DNA of 64,000 nucleotides from Nepenthes gracilis (GCA_033239525.1 BSYO01000013.1:5604501-5668500); one strand, 5' to 3'; counted from the first letter of the stretch, positions 24,301 to 35,168 are shown. The notes: generated by a model from the letters alone, not told the origin. Program-made: numbers and translations.

Positions 24301-26528
24301 ATTAAATCAAAATAGAGTTCTAACGAAGCAGTTATATGGACTATCTTATGTAAACATAATATCTCAAAATATTTATTTAATATGTAAAAAATGAAAAAAT
24401 CTTTCAAATTTCAGTAAAACTAAATAAAATTTTAAAATGTTTGGTGAAAAAACATACATGTAACAATATTTGAAATAAGGGGGTAAATGATTTCATACAT
24501 ATTTAGTAAAAGCAATAATGTAAGAAAAATCAAAGGATATGTAAAATAAACCAACGAACGGGTTTAGAAATACTTGCTTTCAACCTATAATCTACCAGAT
24601 CTAACTTGATAAAGCTTCAAAATCTCATTCATCTTCTTTCTTTCTCCTCTTCTTCTTTTCCTCGTCTCTTTCTCTCTCTTCACTCCCTTTTCCGTATGAA
24701 AATGATTGATATAGGCACAAGTGATGTTATATACTACAATTAGTACAGAAGCACTAGATAAGTGCGCATTAGGCACGTAACTCAACATACGCACATGAGT
24801 GCTATATTAGGCACAGCTCAAGCACCAAACATTCTACCTCAACCGTGCATAAGTACTGCAATAGGCATATAGTAGTTATCACCTATTATGCCTAAAATAC
24901 CCATGAGCGCTAACAAGCACACTTGCCACTACATTGCATTAATCACGCATGAGCGCTCCAAAAGTTATCCAAATTATTCATGAGCTTAGGACAAGTGCTA
25001 ATTAGGCGCTAGCTCGTTTATTCTAAAATTCAATTTTTCTCAAATTTTATTATACAATTGCTTCTTAAATTGACCCAAAATTATTATAATGATATCATAA
25101 ATGAAAAAATCGGGCCTTGTAACTCATTTTGCTCGTACTTTTGATTTAGCCTCTAATCGTATTGAAAACTCTTAATGCTGCACTCCCTAAAAGTGTTAGT
25201 TGAGTTTGAATTGAGGATAATTGTTATCTTTTATATTTTTATGTGTTATTTTGGGTATCCGGTATATTTAGAACTTTAATAAGTATAATCTTTCTTATAA
25301 TTTTTACAAATGGCTTGTTCCTAATTGTTAGCTAATTTAATTTGAAAAAGTTACCATATATTATTAGAACGCTTTTTACGGGTAGCCAGAACCAGAAGGA
25401 GTATTAGTGGTATTTAGGTAGGTTTTGATTTTGATATTTCAGAACCATTATCAGTATGTGTATATAGTGTAACCGATATGAGAGTATTAGAATAGTTTTT
25501 TCATATTTATTTACTGTTGAAATTAAAAAATTATGTGTTATAATTAATAATTATGCTATGAAATGATAATATTAATGTATAAATTACATATAAAAATAAA
25601 GAAAAATAATATAATTATATTAATGTTATGCTATTACTTGTTGTATGACAGAGAGTAGAGATGAGATGCGTTGGTAGAAGAACATGGGAAGATGCTATTT
25701 ATAGTTAATTTATTTAATTAATTTTTTAAAAAATAAAAAGGGGGGCAACGGTCATTAGATCCTTAGAATTTAAAAAAGAACGGGCTGTGCCAGGCACGGC
25801 ATAACCTGTGTTGCGAACTAGCTACCCCGTGGCCTTGCATGGGCTGAATTATTAGGTTATGTTATACATGGCTCAACACTGTTTATTATAGGCCGTACGG
25901 TGTCGTGCCACTGGCGGCATAGTCTTGTTAATACCTTGAACTTTTTGTCTTCATTGTTCAATAAACATTTTCCATACTTCCCATCCATTAAAAGTATTCA
26001 AATCATGAAAATAACATATGGGTGGATGCATTAATAACAAAAACATTTATTATTTGTTTGGATTACATGCTTGGTAGCTGTTTTGGGAACCAGTAACATC
26101 CTATGACTCGAATATGGCAGTCTAGTTTTTAACTTGACTGAACACTTCATCATGTCTTTCAGGCATTCAGCTATTTTTAGTCATGTTTTCCAACATGGAA
26201 CTTCCTACTTGTGCATAAACCACAAGATGCCGCGCATTTAGATCTTTGTTATCCTTCTTAATTAATTGCAGATGTCTCCATCAAAATCACTTAAACTTGA
26301 TTCTTTTCCTCATTCTGGAGAGCTAGTACTTCTACAGAAACTGGAGGAGGTTGGGACTTCTGTAAAGGTAGAAGTCTGATGATTTCCATCCTTCTTTTGG
26401 AATGAAAATCCATGTGCACAATTTATTTTTATTATATGTGCATTAATGGATTCTATATCCAATGTTTTCAGAGAGTTCAAACTCTAATTGAAAGGCAATA
26501 TTCTCAAGCATCACAACCTGTGGATTGA
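9331..26528 (+). CDS. DUF7642-type single-span membrane protein (six exons)
   Basis: Spliced CDS: 9331-9639, 18051-18144, 18755-18873, 18968-19075, 26272-26367, 26472-26528, giving 260 residues; all junctions are GT-AG and keep frame. Residues about 1-50 are acidic and polar; 55-78 form one hydrophobic span ('WVLYSLLLILAWGIGVFMLL') followed by a basic stretch, so a cytosolic C-terminus is likely. Residues about 95-185 ('LYLTPNSIVYKVTRPV', 'VYSVRIENVG', 'VQIQGVADPDAFRK') have the look of a bacterial-PH-like domain, as in the conserved plant family I know as DUF7642. The C-terminus is a short amphipathic helix. Molecular function is unknown. Introns 1 (8.4 kb) and 4 (7.2 kb) are swollen by transposons, yet every exon is intact, so the gene is probably functional. 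A 3'-UTR intron just after the stop (GAG|GTAACG) is possible. The family name is from memory. Confidence 0.85.
11234..13289 (+). mobile_element. Long LTR, family A copy in intron 1
   Basis: Starts TATCACATCCCAGATTC, equivalent to TGTCACGTCCC of the copy at 20056, and ends GGTGTTACTCA. About 2.06 kb, non-coding. Blocks shared in order with the 20056-22192 copy: 'CTTATGGACCAAG', 'ATTGATTATCACTATAATAT', a block near 12830 ('GCACTTGCCTTGACTTGATTT'), a pyrimidine tract at 12880-12940, a GC-rich repeat cluster at 13000-13160, and an AT-rich tail with 'CATAATTTATAAATAAAA'. No internal domain and no partner LTR of the same age flank it, so it is read as a solo LTR. Confidence 0.6.
13290..15099 (+). 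mobile_element. Long LTR, family B copy, 5'-truncated, abutting the previous one
   Basis: Directly follows the family A copy. Shares with 23390-25115 a 'CATGATTT..TACAC' block, paired 'TTTTCACCYCGTG' motifs (14215-14270), a pyrimidine tract (14640-14740), a GC-rich cluster (14790-14900) and the tail 'ATTGTACAATTATTTATCATATTAA'. Ends near 15099 at 'AAATCAAGTGTTATGAG'. Short ORFs at 13690-13911, 14115-14336, 14682-14915 and 14833-15069 are chance frames. The head-to-tail arrangement with the upstream copy may reflect two insertions or a rearrangement. Confidence 0.5.
16296..16512 (+). repeat. Tandem duplication, about 123-bp period
   Basis: The segment starting GATCATGACTTACTAGG at 16296 recurs from 16419 as GATCATGGCTTGCTGCAGG; both continue through AACCTGCATTAYTTCCTGGAA, CGGCTAGA and GGTGAACCACC. 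The copies differ by substitutions and small indels. It lies just upstream of the LINE ORF1 fossil and may be part of it. Confidence 0.65.
16560..17170 (+). pseudogene. LINE ORF1 fossil (DUF4283-like)
   Basis: Plus-strand pieces read like the nucleic-acid-binding ORF1 of plant LINEs: 'ECNHFLYKFTLMEDLEKVM' then 'PWMVLSHY' near 16840-16925, and after a frameshift 'PTLTWVCLSELNLDF', 'DDDILESVAELISKLV', 'ALGTGGCFA' at 16985-17125. The order matches the known pattern of a W..F....DLE.VL..GPW core, then TWVRL.GLPL.....LE.IA..IGKPV.....T..RGRFA. Frameshifts and stops make it non-functional. The rest of the LINE is not seen here. Confidence 0.6.
20056..22192 (+). mobile_element. Long LTR, family A copy in intron 4
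   Basis: Begins TGTCACGTCCCATATC and ends GGACGCTACA: TG...CA termini over 2137 bp, with no coding potential. Contains the family blocks: 'CTTATGGACCAAGGGCTAG' (20468), 'ATCGATTATCACTATAATAT' (20650), a 'GCACTTACC' block (21340), a pyrimidine tract (21400-21450), a GC-rich cluster of GCGC/AGGCGT motifs (21520-22060) and a 'CATAAGTCATAAATAAAA' tail. Read as a solo LTR of a gypsy-type element. A matching 5-bp duplication was not found. Confidence 0.65.
22422..23141 (+). mobile_element. Ty1/copia-type solo LTR with perfect 5-bp target duplication
   Basis: A 720-bp segment starts TGATGGGTATTGATACCC and ends GGACGCAACA. It is flanked by identical 5-bp direct repeats ATCCT (22417-22421 and 23142-23146). 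The late section 'CCCGTGGTTTTTCC', a short stem (CCTTCTC...GAGAAGG) and 'TTTTCTACGTAAA' is typical of copia LTRs near the R/U5 boundary. No internal domain and no second LTR are present, so this is a solo LTR left by LTR-LTR recombination. The ORFs inside it on both strands are not genes. Confidence 0.85.
23390..25115 (+). mobile_element. Long LTR, family B copy in intron 4
   Basis: Begins around TTTTGTCAGTCTTGATGC (23424) or slightly earlier and ends near CGGGCCTTGTAACT (25115). Shares with 13290-15099 the 'CATGATTTTGTACACC' block, 'TTTCGCTCCGTGG'/'TTTTCACCATGTGG' paired motifs, a pyrimidine tract (24630-24690), a cluster of GTGCGCATTAGGCAC-like words (24720-25020) and the tail 'TTATTATACAATTGCTTCTTAAATTG'. 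Non-coding; probably a solo LTR. Exact left boundary uncertain. Confidence 0.55.
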
Positions 26529-27705
26529 GGTAACGAGAATTGATGCTGCCTTGTTTTGTAATTAACCATGAATTTTTGAAATAATAAATTTAGAAGTTCT
26601 GAAGTTGAAGCACTTGTGCTGAACTTGGCCGCCAGGTTATTGTGAAAGTACCTCCCCTACCCCTTTCTCTTAAGAAATTTGTTATTTTAGGTAATGATCC
26701 TTTTCTATTTTATTGATATGTAGAAATTCAATTAATGATCACATGCTCTTCAGGCAATATTTTTCTATGTGATGTTGCAACCCAACTGCTGTATCATATC
26801 AGTAGGTTTTGGTAATACAAACTACATGAGAAAGTAGGTATAAGTCATGGACCAAAAAGGTAGATAAAAGTCATCTGCAAGGTTATATAGCCTTAGGTGA
26901 TGCCACCTTATAACAAGCAATCCATGGACTCTATGTTGACGCAGGAGAACAGTCTGCTTGCATGTTTTGAAATATGTAATGACTTAAGCCCTAAATTGTA
27001 AACCACATTTTAAAAGGAAATGGTGTAAAGAGGGAAATACACATCGTAACTTTCTTGAAAAAATGTAGAGCACCAAAGCATGATCCTGGTAATGTTAGTA
27101 TAAATTTCGTCATTGAATTTTTGTTTCACTATTTAGGAGTAACTCACTGTTTAGATTAGTGCCCCTACCACAAAACCTGGTAGGAAATAAATTGCCAGGA
27201 ACTGATGCAAACTCTACAATTTCATTTTTAACAGCCTAGAAAGTGACAAACAAAAATGAATTATACAGGATAAACGTTTTTTAATGAGATAAATCATAGA
27301 CTGTTCTATTCCACGTAATAAATATGGGAGAAGCATGAAATAACTCATAACCTCGTTTGCTTTGTTCATTTTTGTTGTGAGGGATCACTAATCTCAGAGG
27401 CTCTGGTCCTTGGAAATCATTTTAGGATGGGCAATTATTAGCTGGAGAAATAATGAAATGTGCAAAAGTTGTATGCTGGTTGTGAGTGATCATGCTGAGC
27501 TAAGAAATACAGAGAGCGGAATCAAGCAAAGGGCATATTTTTCCTTTAGGAGTTGTGGTGAAGGAATTGGAGTGAGATATTCCTAGTCCCACAACCTATC
27601 AGACATTCGTTTCCTCTCTTTCACCCTTTCCCCCTCTCCTGGATTTTGAAAACACAATTTCAGTAAAAGGGGTTGTGCTCTTGTTGGTAACTAGGAGTCC
27701 ATTTA
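26529..27705. other. 3' flank of the DUF7642-type gene
   Basis: The 3' UTR likely runs to about 26650-26720, possibly with an intron beginning at 26530. Beyond it the sequence is AT-rich and non-coding. I see no ORF, RNA gene or recognisable repeat. Confidence 0.4.
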
Positions 27706-27713
27706 GTTCTAGA

Positions 27714-27948
27714 CATTGATGTAAATATTGATAAATATGTATTGATATCGAGTTCCTTGATATTGACATTTTCCGATATCATGACAATATTATGTTATTT
27801 TTTTGTATAGGTGATATATCGTAATATATTGGCTGATTCAGTCTTATTAGCTTATTATTTTAAGAATTATTTTTCTTTTGATATATTTGATACAAATATG
27901 TATTGTCAGATATTGATATTGATACCAATACCAATATTTTCATCCATG
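27714..27948. mobile_element. hAT-like MITE, ATATCG-rich family, copy 1
   Basis: 235 bp flanked by perfect 8-bp direct repeats GTTCTAGA (27706-27713, 27949-27956). Inverted ends: CATTGATGTAAATATTG on the left and CATGGATGAAAATATTGG read from the right. The interior is made of GATATTGATATCGATA-like words. An 8-bp target duplication with short inverted repeats fits the hAT superfamily. Non-coding. Related copies lie at 29716, 40673, 41667, 51655 and 61742. Confidence 0.8.
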
Positions 27949-27956
27949 GTTCTAGA

Positions 27957-29715
27957 TAAAAGCTCAGTACACCGAAGCCTTCCAAATAGTGACTCAAAAC
28001 TCTTTCCCATGAACCACCATGTATGAGGATAAGAGATTCAAAACATGAAGATCTGCATGGCAGATCACAAGATACAGCTACCAGCAAATGCAACACCCAA
28101 AATAGCTGCAAGTATTAGATCACATTAAAGGCCAAGATGCTGCAGATGGAGTCTCGGTATTAATATTGGAGTGCAGGAAAACTTGCTCTTTACTGTAAAA
28201 GCTGACAACGTGATTGTTGTCTTCTAAACTCTTTAGAACATTCTTCAATATAAAAAGATAAAGAAGGAATCTTTAATTAATTTCAGAAAGAATGGGGATC
28301 ATCCATAAAGTTATCCTCACAACCTGGTAGATGCCCAAAGCATTGTAGTCTTTTCTCAAGGACAACAAGAAGAAAAATAGGAATGTAAGCATGGAGTGCT
28401 AACACGTTTTAGATAAAGGGTAGCCTAGTCTCCAGCTCCCAATATTGTGTGCTTTGGAATATAAATAAATGCTATCGTATACCAGTTTTCAAAAACATCT
28501 TGACCAACTTTTTTTAAAGAAGATCCTGTAATCTTAACTGCTTTGATTATGTATTGAACAATTATCATTTCTGTGAAAAAGAAAAGAAAAGAATTTCATT
28601 TCATTGCTCATAAGACAAAATGTAGAAGTACTTGAGGAATGAACGTCATATGGAGTAGCATCTTCTATGAATGTAACAGCAGAATCAAATACAGTGAGCT
28701 CATTTAACCAAATCAGGATGGGTAATGATGATTAACATATGCTAACCATATTACTGCAATTATTTGTTTGACTGTGATCTTCAAAGGTGGAACCCATCTT
28801 CATTCACTTATCTTAATTCTGTCATTTATTTGTGGCCTAATTATCCAGGTTGTCCGATGCTTGCCCTACCCTCTCTCATTTGTATGAGCATAACTCAACC
28901 TTTTGACTTTCTAAGTATTAATATTTGCTTTGCCTTCTTATTGCTTCATCAAGAGACCTCTGCTACTACCAATCCTCATGCCAGAATGTTATTTCTATCA
29001 TGGTTGCATTGCATTATTACTGATTGATGCAGATATTTTGAACCATGTTATTGGAATGATCACTTTGAAGTTTCAAATACAGTATTGCTCCGAAACCCTA
29101 AAATATATTTTGTCCTGTTATATCTGAACTTTCAAATGCACTATTTGCTTTTCTTTCCTTTCTTTTCATTTTCTCTTTTCTGTTAGGTCATGTTATGGAA
29201 TTGACTTTTTGTTGTTTATTTTTATTGTTTAATTATAATTTTATTTCGTGTTTTTTTTTTTTTGTTGGGGGAGAGGGGTGTTGTAATTTGGCTGCTACAT
29301 GCAAGAGTTTGCATTTTTTTCTTTTCTTATATTCGTGCTCATTTCAACACTATCCCAGTTTAACCATGTTGAACTTGATCAGATTTAGTCCAAGCTTGAA
29401 CATTTAGATTATCGGGTTCTTTAGTCTAACCATCGATGGATGTAGGCATTGTGCCTTGATCTGATTTTAACACCTAAATTGGCAAATTAAGTTCTCGTGA
29501 AAAAAATTAAGCTCAGCAAAATCTTTCCTGATCTAACTATACATTTTCTCAAGATAAAAGCCTTCACCAAAATCCATCGCACTATTGCTATCAAAAGCTA
29601 TTCTGATAGGTTTTGTGTGCAGCTTCATTCAAAATGAATGCTAACCCGAAGCTATTAATATCATTAGGAGCATGGAATGAAATATTAGGGGGCTGATATT
29701 GTGACAAATCATATG
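27957..29715. other. Intergenic stretch
   Basis: Low-complexity AT-rich sequence between two MITE copies, including an A/G-rich patch at 28575-28600 and pyrimidine-rich patches at 29150-29175 and 29250-29265. Short ORFs on either strand show no protein-like composition. Nothing supported. Confidence 0.3.
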
Positions 29716-29884
29716 TCACTGATGTTCAAAATATTGATCGATACAATCGATATTTTTTAATATATCGGCGATATTTGCCATACAGGATGTAATTTATAAA
29801 TAAAGTTTTTGTATCTAATACTGATACATTAGCAATTGACACCGACACTGATACTAATCCTAATACCGATATTTTTATCCTTGG
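29716..29884. mobile_element. hAT-like MITE, ATATCG-rich family, decayed copy
   Basis: Starts near CTGATGTTCAAAATATTGAT and ends ATACCGATATTTTTATCCTT, whose reverse complement matches the family end. Interior has GATACAATCGATATT and ATATATCGGCGATATT words. The target duplication is not visible, so boundaries are approximate. Confidence 0.55.
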
Positions 29885-31318
29885 TTAAGAGTTTTTTTTA
29901 GTAACTTCCTAGTATTTTGGAGCTATTCTCTCCCCTCCACTCTCCAAAAAATGGAAAAAAAAGGAAAAAAACACAAATTATTTACTATATGGCTATTTGG
30001 AGCCATGATGAACATTGAATTCTTCTGAGATTTGAAAGAACAGTTCTTTGAAGTTGACATGAACCAAATCTCTGAAACAAAATTTTGTTCTGTTTGATCT
30101 TTCTGTAAATTCAATATCTGAATATAGTGAAAAAACATATTATCCTGCTTCGTCTTGTGGAATCAATGTGTTTTATTCCTTTCACCTTTTGCATACTAGT
30201 TTGTTCCTTGAACTGGTGTTCTCTTTGCTGTTTTTAGTAAAAATGGTGTCCTTATTGATGTTTGTTGTGTGTTCCAAACCTGTGCATACATTATCATTTA
30301 CTCGAGAAATACGAATGAGCTAGACAAATCATGTTGTCTCATGATCAAAGTTCGTAATCTCAATCCAATTGATGGGAAGATGTAGCCGTTTGGATACAAA
30401 CTTAGGTACTCTGTGCTTTTCTTTTGCTGTGATGTGTTTGTGATTCCTCTTTTGCTGGAATTCCCATGAAGATGAAACCATCAAAATAGTCATGCATGCG
30501 TCTATCATGTGTGATCGTTAGTACCAGAAGTGTTAGTTTTTTTGTTTTGAACAGCAGAAACCTCTGCAATTTCTTAAGCGTGGGTGTCAAATGGATGGTT
30601 AGAAATTATGGTATAAAGAGTGAGAGTTAGTGCATGTTTGTTGTGATTGTTACTTGCTGATGAGTCTCTGTGGGAAAGTGTAGTTTGTGTGAGTTGAAGA
30701 TTCAGTGATTTGGTTGAGAAAAAAAGGGTGGCTTATTTATCATTTTTTAACTTTTTTTTCCCCCAAAAATTATTGTTTTCCCCATTATAGAGTAGAAAAA
30801 ATATTAATATAACAACAAAGTATTAAATTATCCTAGAAGATATTAATAGCATAGAGGAAATCTGAAGAGAGATGGATTAATACCCTTATTTAATAGCCAA
30901 CTTAGGTTAGATGATAACATCCAATGTCCTTCAAAATGCTTTTTAATTATCATTGAATTGTTCTTGCATTAAATATAGGATTATTATTTTTAATTTAACA
31001 CGGATTTTGGGCTTTGTTATGGTCCTCTCAAATACCCTTATTGAATTGACGTGGGGGTGCATTGGGACTGCGAATTGATCTAAACATTAATTTTTTGTTT
31101 TTCAATGATTGAGATTTATTATTAATATATTAAAGGTAGGGCTAATACAACACATTAAAATGTGTCTTAAATCTCTACTTTCCATCACTTTTAAGATCTC
31201 AACTAATAACAAGACGACAGCTTTCTTTATATTGGAGAGGATTATAATAAAATCCTAATAGGCTGGCTTATTGCCTTGGACAAACATCGTATGGACCACG
31301 GGAGTTCATGTGGGGTTG
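29885..31318. other. Intergenic stretch
   Basis: AT-rich sequence with no supported gene. 30150-30720 is less AT-rich and could be unannotated transcript or old repeat, but I see no coding structure in it. Confidence 0.3.
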
Positions 31319-31416
31319 CATCTAAATCTAGGGTGGGTAAGTGTACGTATTCCATGTGTATATCTCAAAAATTTTCAACATCTCAATTTAATATATACTT
31401 ACCCTAGATTTAGATG
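31319..31416. repeat. Inverted repeat, about 22-bp arms
   Basis: CATCTAAATCTAGGGTGGG at 31319 is mirrored by TTACCCTAGATTTAGATG ending at 31416, with a loop of about 50 bases; the left arm has a 4-base insertion (GGGT). It could be a tiny foldback element or a hairpin. No transcript evidence is available. Confidence 0.6.
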
Positions 31417-32767
31417 TGATTCAGATTTGAATTCTTGTGGTCTGAATGACGTATCTTGTTAGTGTACTAAAACTAGTGGCGTTTGACACGTAATATTCAC
31501 GAAAGATAGCGGAGATTTGAACTTATGTCATTCCTAACTTTTTCGAAAGACGTGTTTGTTTATGGTAAGTTGTCGTGAATTCTGTTATGATTCTCATTAG
31601 TATTAGGCTTTATCATCCAACTAAGGTGTGAGATTATTTTAATAGTGTTGTCAGAGAACTCTTATCGAACATTATTAAATAATATGATATTTTATCTCTA
31701 AATTTATACTAATAAGTATATATAAAAATAAACAAATGTATAGGTGTTATGCCAATATTTCTCCAATTCTTAAAAGAAGTGGGTCATAATGTCTCCATTA
31801 ATGCAAATGGGGGGAGGGTATACCTAAGCTGAGGCAAAACATAATTGCATGAATAGAAACAAAATAAGCTAAGCTCAATTTATACTAAAATGCATGGAAA
31901 TTTTTAGTACCCATAAGAGATTAAATGTCCGTCTAGGAATATTAAGGTGAGAATTATCGTGTGAGGTTATGATCGATTACTTTATCAAGATTTTACTAAA
32001 TGATCGATCGGGATCTAGTTATTTTAATCTACTCTATAAGAATTTATTTTATCCCACAAGGTTGTAAGGTTATTTTGTCGAGTTTTATTAGACAAAATTT
32101 TATCATGTCTTTAGGATTTACTTCTTTCAATGCAGATAATTTTTTGTTGAAGGTTATTTGCATTTTTCTCGAACAAATTGTTTGCTACTCGGACATTGTC
32201 ATGTCAGCCACCAAACGGCCTTGAACCAATTACTACCTTTAAGCTAATTTACATTTCTTATCCTTAGGAAAATATTGGTAGGGTGTGTATTAATTATGAC
32301 TTTATGGCTTAGCCTTTTAGTCAATAATTTATTTATTGTGAGTTCATACAAGTCTTTTTTTGTGGCCCCTTAGGCAGGTAATTAAATTTTATTTATAATA
32401 ACTTATCTAAATTAATAGAGCAACTTTGCATAAGAAATATCGAATTGTTATTAATATTTAATAGACATGATGCTACAGTTTAAGCAATAACTTTTTTTGA
32501 CCCCCCTGGTGGACCCCTTGGCACCACAGCACTGTTGACAGCAACTTGAATCAACTCTTTTCATTTTCTCAAGGTCACAGTCATTGTCTGAGCCTCTTGA
32601 TATGTAATTATGTCTTTCTGATTTAAACGAAAATTAGGGGAAAAAAAAACTTTTTTTATTTATTTATTTAGGCTCTGATTGTTTCACAAAAACTATTATA
32701 ATTCGAAAAATAATTTCTAGAAAAAAATAATATTTATTTGAAATAAAAGCCATATTTATATGAAACT
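31417..32767. other. Intergenic stretch
   Basis: AT-rich sequence. From 32670, GGCTCTGATTGTTTCACAAA resembles the outer end of a MITE, but I find no matching opposite end before the KASII gene. No gene supported. Confidence 0.3.
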
Positions 32768-33290
32768 AATCATTTTTCGATTGTTTAACCAAACCCAATA
32801 AAAATACAAAACATGAACAATTAAATAATAGTAATAATAAACTATTCTTATAATGTGAAGAAGTCAAACTTTACTTGCAAAACATATCAATATAATATAA
32901 ATTATGAAAAAGATTTTATGGAATTAAGGTTGATAGATGTACCGTATGCTTGCCTATTGGCTGGTCGCTTTTCTCTAATTTACTTATGATTAGTAATTAG
33001 ATAACAACACAATATAATATATTTTGGTTAGTATTTTATGTATATATATACGTACATATTGAATATATACATAATACCAATTCTTTTTCAATTGTTTAAA
33101 CAACCCAATAAAAATATAAATGAGAATAATTAGATAACAACTATTGTAATGATGTGAAAAAGATGAACTTTACTAACACAATATATTAGTAGCTATAAAA
33201 TAGATAATAATTTTGTAAGTCTAAAGTTAACAATGGTACCATAAACTTATTTATTGGCTAGCTATTTTTATCATATCTACTTATAAAATG
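32768..33290. repeat. Local direct duplication, about 310-bp offset
   Basis: The stretch from 32768 (TTTTTCGATTGTTTAACCAA, then CCCAATAAAAATA, ATGTGAAGAAG, AACTTTACT, TACCGTATGCTTGCCTATTGGC) recurs from 33087 (TTTTTCAATTGTTTAAACAA, CCCAATAAAAATA, ATGTGAAAAAG, AACTTTACT, TACCATAAACTTATTTATTGGC). Divergence is substantial, so the duplication is old. Function unknown. Confidence 0.6.
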
Positions 33291-33916
33291 TTTTATTTAT
33301 GATTATCCATCTTCATATGAAATGATTATAGGAGATCTTATTAGTATAATTATAAAAATTTAAAATATTCTTATAAAAAAAAAAGGCTTATAGGAAAAAG
33401 AAGGGTTGCGAACAAAACTATAGGCCATGAATCATTTGTTTTTTGGGTTCATTATTCATTGCATTTTATTGAATAATTATACTTGTTGCATTGATATACT
33501 TTTTGAACAACTTTTTCAACCGATCTTCGACTGTTTCAGTGATTGATCAATGTGATGAGCCCGAGCTGGTGCTCTTAAGCCAACATTATAATATTTAAAA
33601 ATTGATGTACGATTTAATATCTCATCCATTCACGAGGAGTTCATACCTCAAATGTCAACCATTTTTCTTGTCGTTAATTTTGCTTATAGATTATTTGTCC
33701 TCGTCTGGTCGATCTACTAAGCAGCCAGCGTTTGGGGGTTGTTCTTTGGTGGACGACTTGGATTCTACGTCACTTCCCGTCTCTGTACGTTTTCCGTTCA
33801 AAAGGAAAAAAAAAAAAAAAAAAACTTTTTAAAAATGCCATCTTTTTAACTTCAGTTTTCTTCCCTTTCCTCTTCAGATTCAACGCACAAACATCAAACA
33901 TCCTGTTCTTCATGCT

Positions 33917-33934
33917 CTCTCTCTCTCTCTTCGT
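33917..33934 (+). promoter_or_regulatory. CT-rich tract in the KASII leader
   Basis: A CTCTCTCTCTCTCTTCG run lies about 95 bases before the KASII ATG, in a generally pyrimidine-rich stretch (33840-33965) that is typical of plant 5' UTRs. An A run (33809-33827) lies just upstream. The transcription start cannot be fixed from sequence. Confidence 0.4.
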
Positions 33935-34025
33935 TTGTTCATTTTTAGCATCTGGGTCTTTCTCCAAATAATTGAAACTTATTTATAACTCCATAGCTTT
34001 TTGTTAAATTTGTGTTCTGAGAGAC

Positions 34026-35130
34026 ATGGCGGCGTACACGGTGACGACACCACTGTGCGCGTGGCTAGTAGCGGCCTGCATGTCTGTGGGCTGTGAAAGG
34101 GAGAAAAGTCGTTCTTCCTCTATCTCTCCTTCCATCACGTGGGGAAGTAGATGGTCTCGTAAGAAGAGGGGTGTTGGTATTGTTGCATCGAAATGTAATA
34201 ACCTGATTTCTGAGGGATTTATCACATCATTTTGCGGATCGAGCATTCATGAGTGGATGAGTTCTTGTTTGCCCTTTGAGCCCTGCGATGAATATTACAT
34301 CTCTAATGGCTTTTCTTCAATGCCCTTGTTTGGTGACCTTGGCCTCTTTGGATCCAAATCGTTGAATGCGACCCGTAAGCAGAAGCGTATCAGCCGAGCC
34401 ATTCCTTCAGGTGAGACAATGGGATTTTTCAATTGATGTGTTCCTTTATCAAAGAATTTATTCATCCATTTTTATTTTCTTAAGCATTGCACCTTTTTTT
34501 TTTTTTGGTTTAATTCGTATTTGTTATTAATTTTCCTTCCTACTTGTATTATTGGAGGCTTGTTCTGGCGTGTGAGTATTAGTGCTTGATTTAAGCAATT
34601 TATGATTTCAAGGGAAAGTTTAAATCAATGACAATTATTAAGTACTAGATCAATTCACGAGTCCTTTTTTTTTTTTTTTTTAATAATTACACCTTACGAT
34701 AAAGCTGAATTTGGATATCTTCTAGATTGTGATGGTGCTCATTTTGTTATGGCCTGAATCAGGCAATTTGAATGAGATGCTACGACTTGCATTAAGGTGC
34801 TCACTTTTTGTCGGTGCTATGAATAAGATTTTACTCCATGCAATTGGTACTTCATTCATATTAATGCATCACTGTGGGCGCACTCACACTTGCGGTCACA
34901 CCCATCACATGTGCATGTTAATCCCTCTTTTGCTCATTCTCTCTCACCCACTCATTGATTTCACTTTTATTCGTCAATTTATATACTAATTGATTGTCGT
35001 AGCCTGATAGGTAGAGTTGGTGTGTTTGGTGTGCTAGATCATCCCCATAAGATTTTTACTCAAAAGTCATCCCCTGATTTGTTGGAAGCCAAATTTTTTC
35101 AAATTTGAAGTGCTGGATCATTTGCACCCA

Positions 35131-35168
<38 letters not shown>

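Larger units (their letters stand above)
19179..25938. mobile_element. hAT-like element ends enclosing nested retroelements
   Basis: The left edge, TAGTGGTGTTAAATAGGCC at 19179, and the reverse-strand right edge, CAAGGTATTAACAAGACTA at 25938, both resemble the CAGGGGTGTTAAACGGGCC termini of plant hAT elements. Both subterminal regions carry GGCAYGGCA/GTGCCA-type words (19200-19320, 25790-25920). AT-rich subterminal blocks follow inside (19360-19500, 25540-25740). No transposase domain was recognised, so it is a non-autonomous or decayed copy. The 8-bp flanks (ATTTTTCC and AACTTTTT) do not match clearly. Confidence 0.55.
19076..26271 (+). other. Intron 4 of the DUF7642-type gene, 7.2 kb, filled with transposons
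   Basis: Donor GTATGC after residue 210, acceptor TTAATTGCAG before exon 5. It carries a pair of hAT-like ends at 19179 and 25938 that enclose a family A LTR (20056-22192), a copia solo LTR (22422-23141) and a family B LTR (about 23390-25115). The remaining sequence near both edges is ordinary AT-rich intron. Confidence 0.75.
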
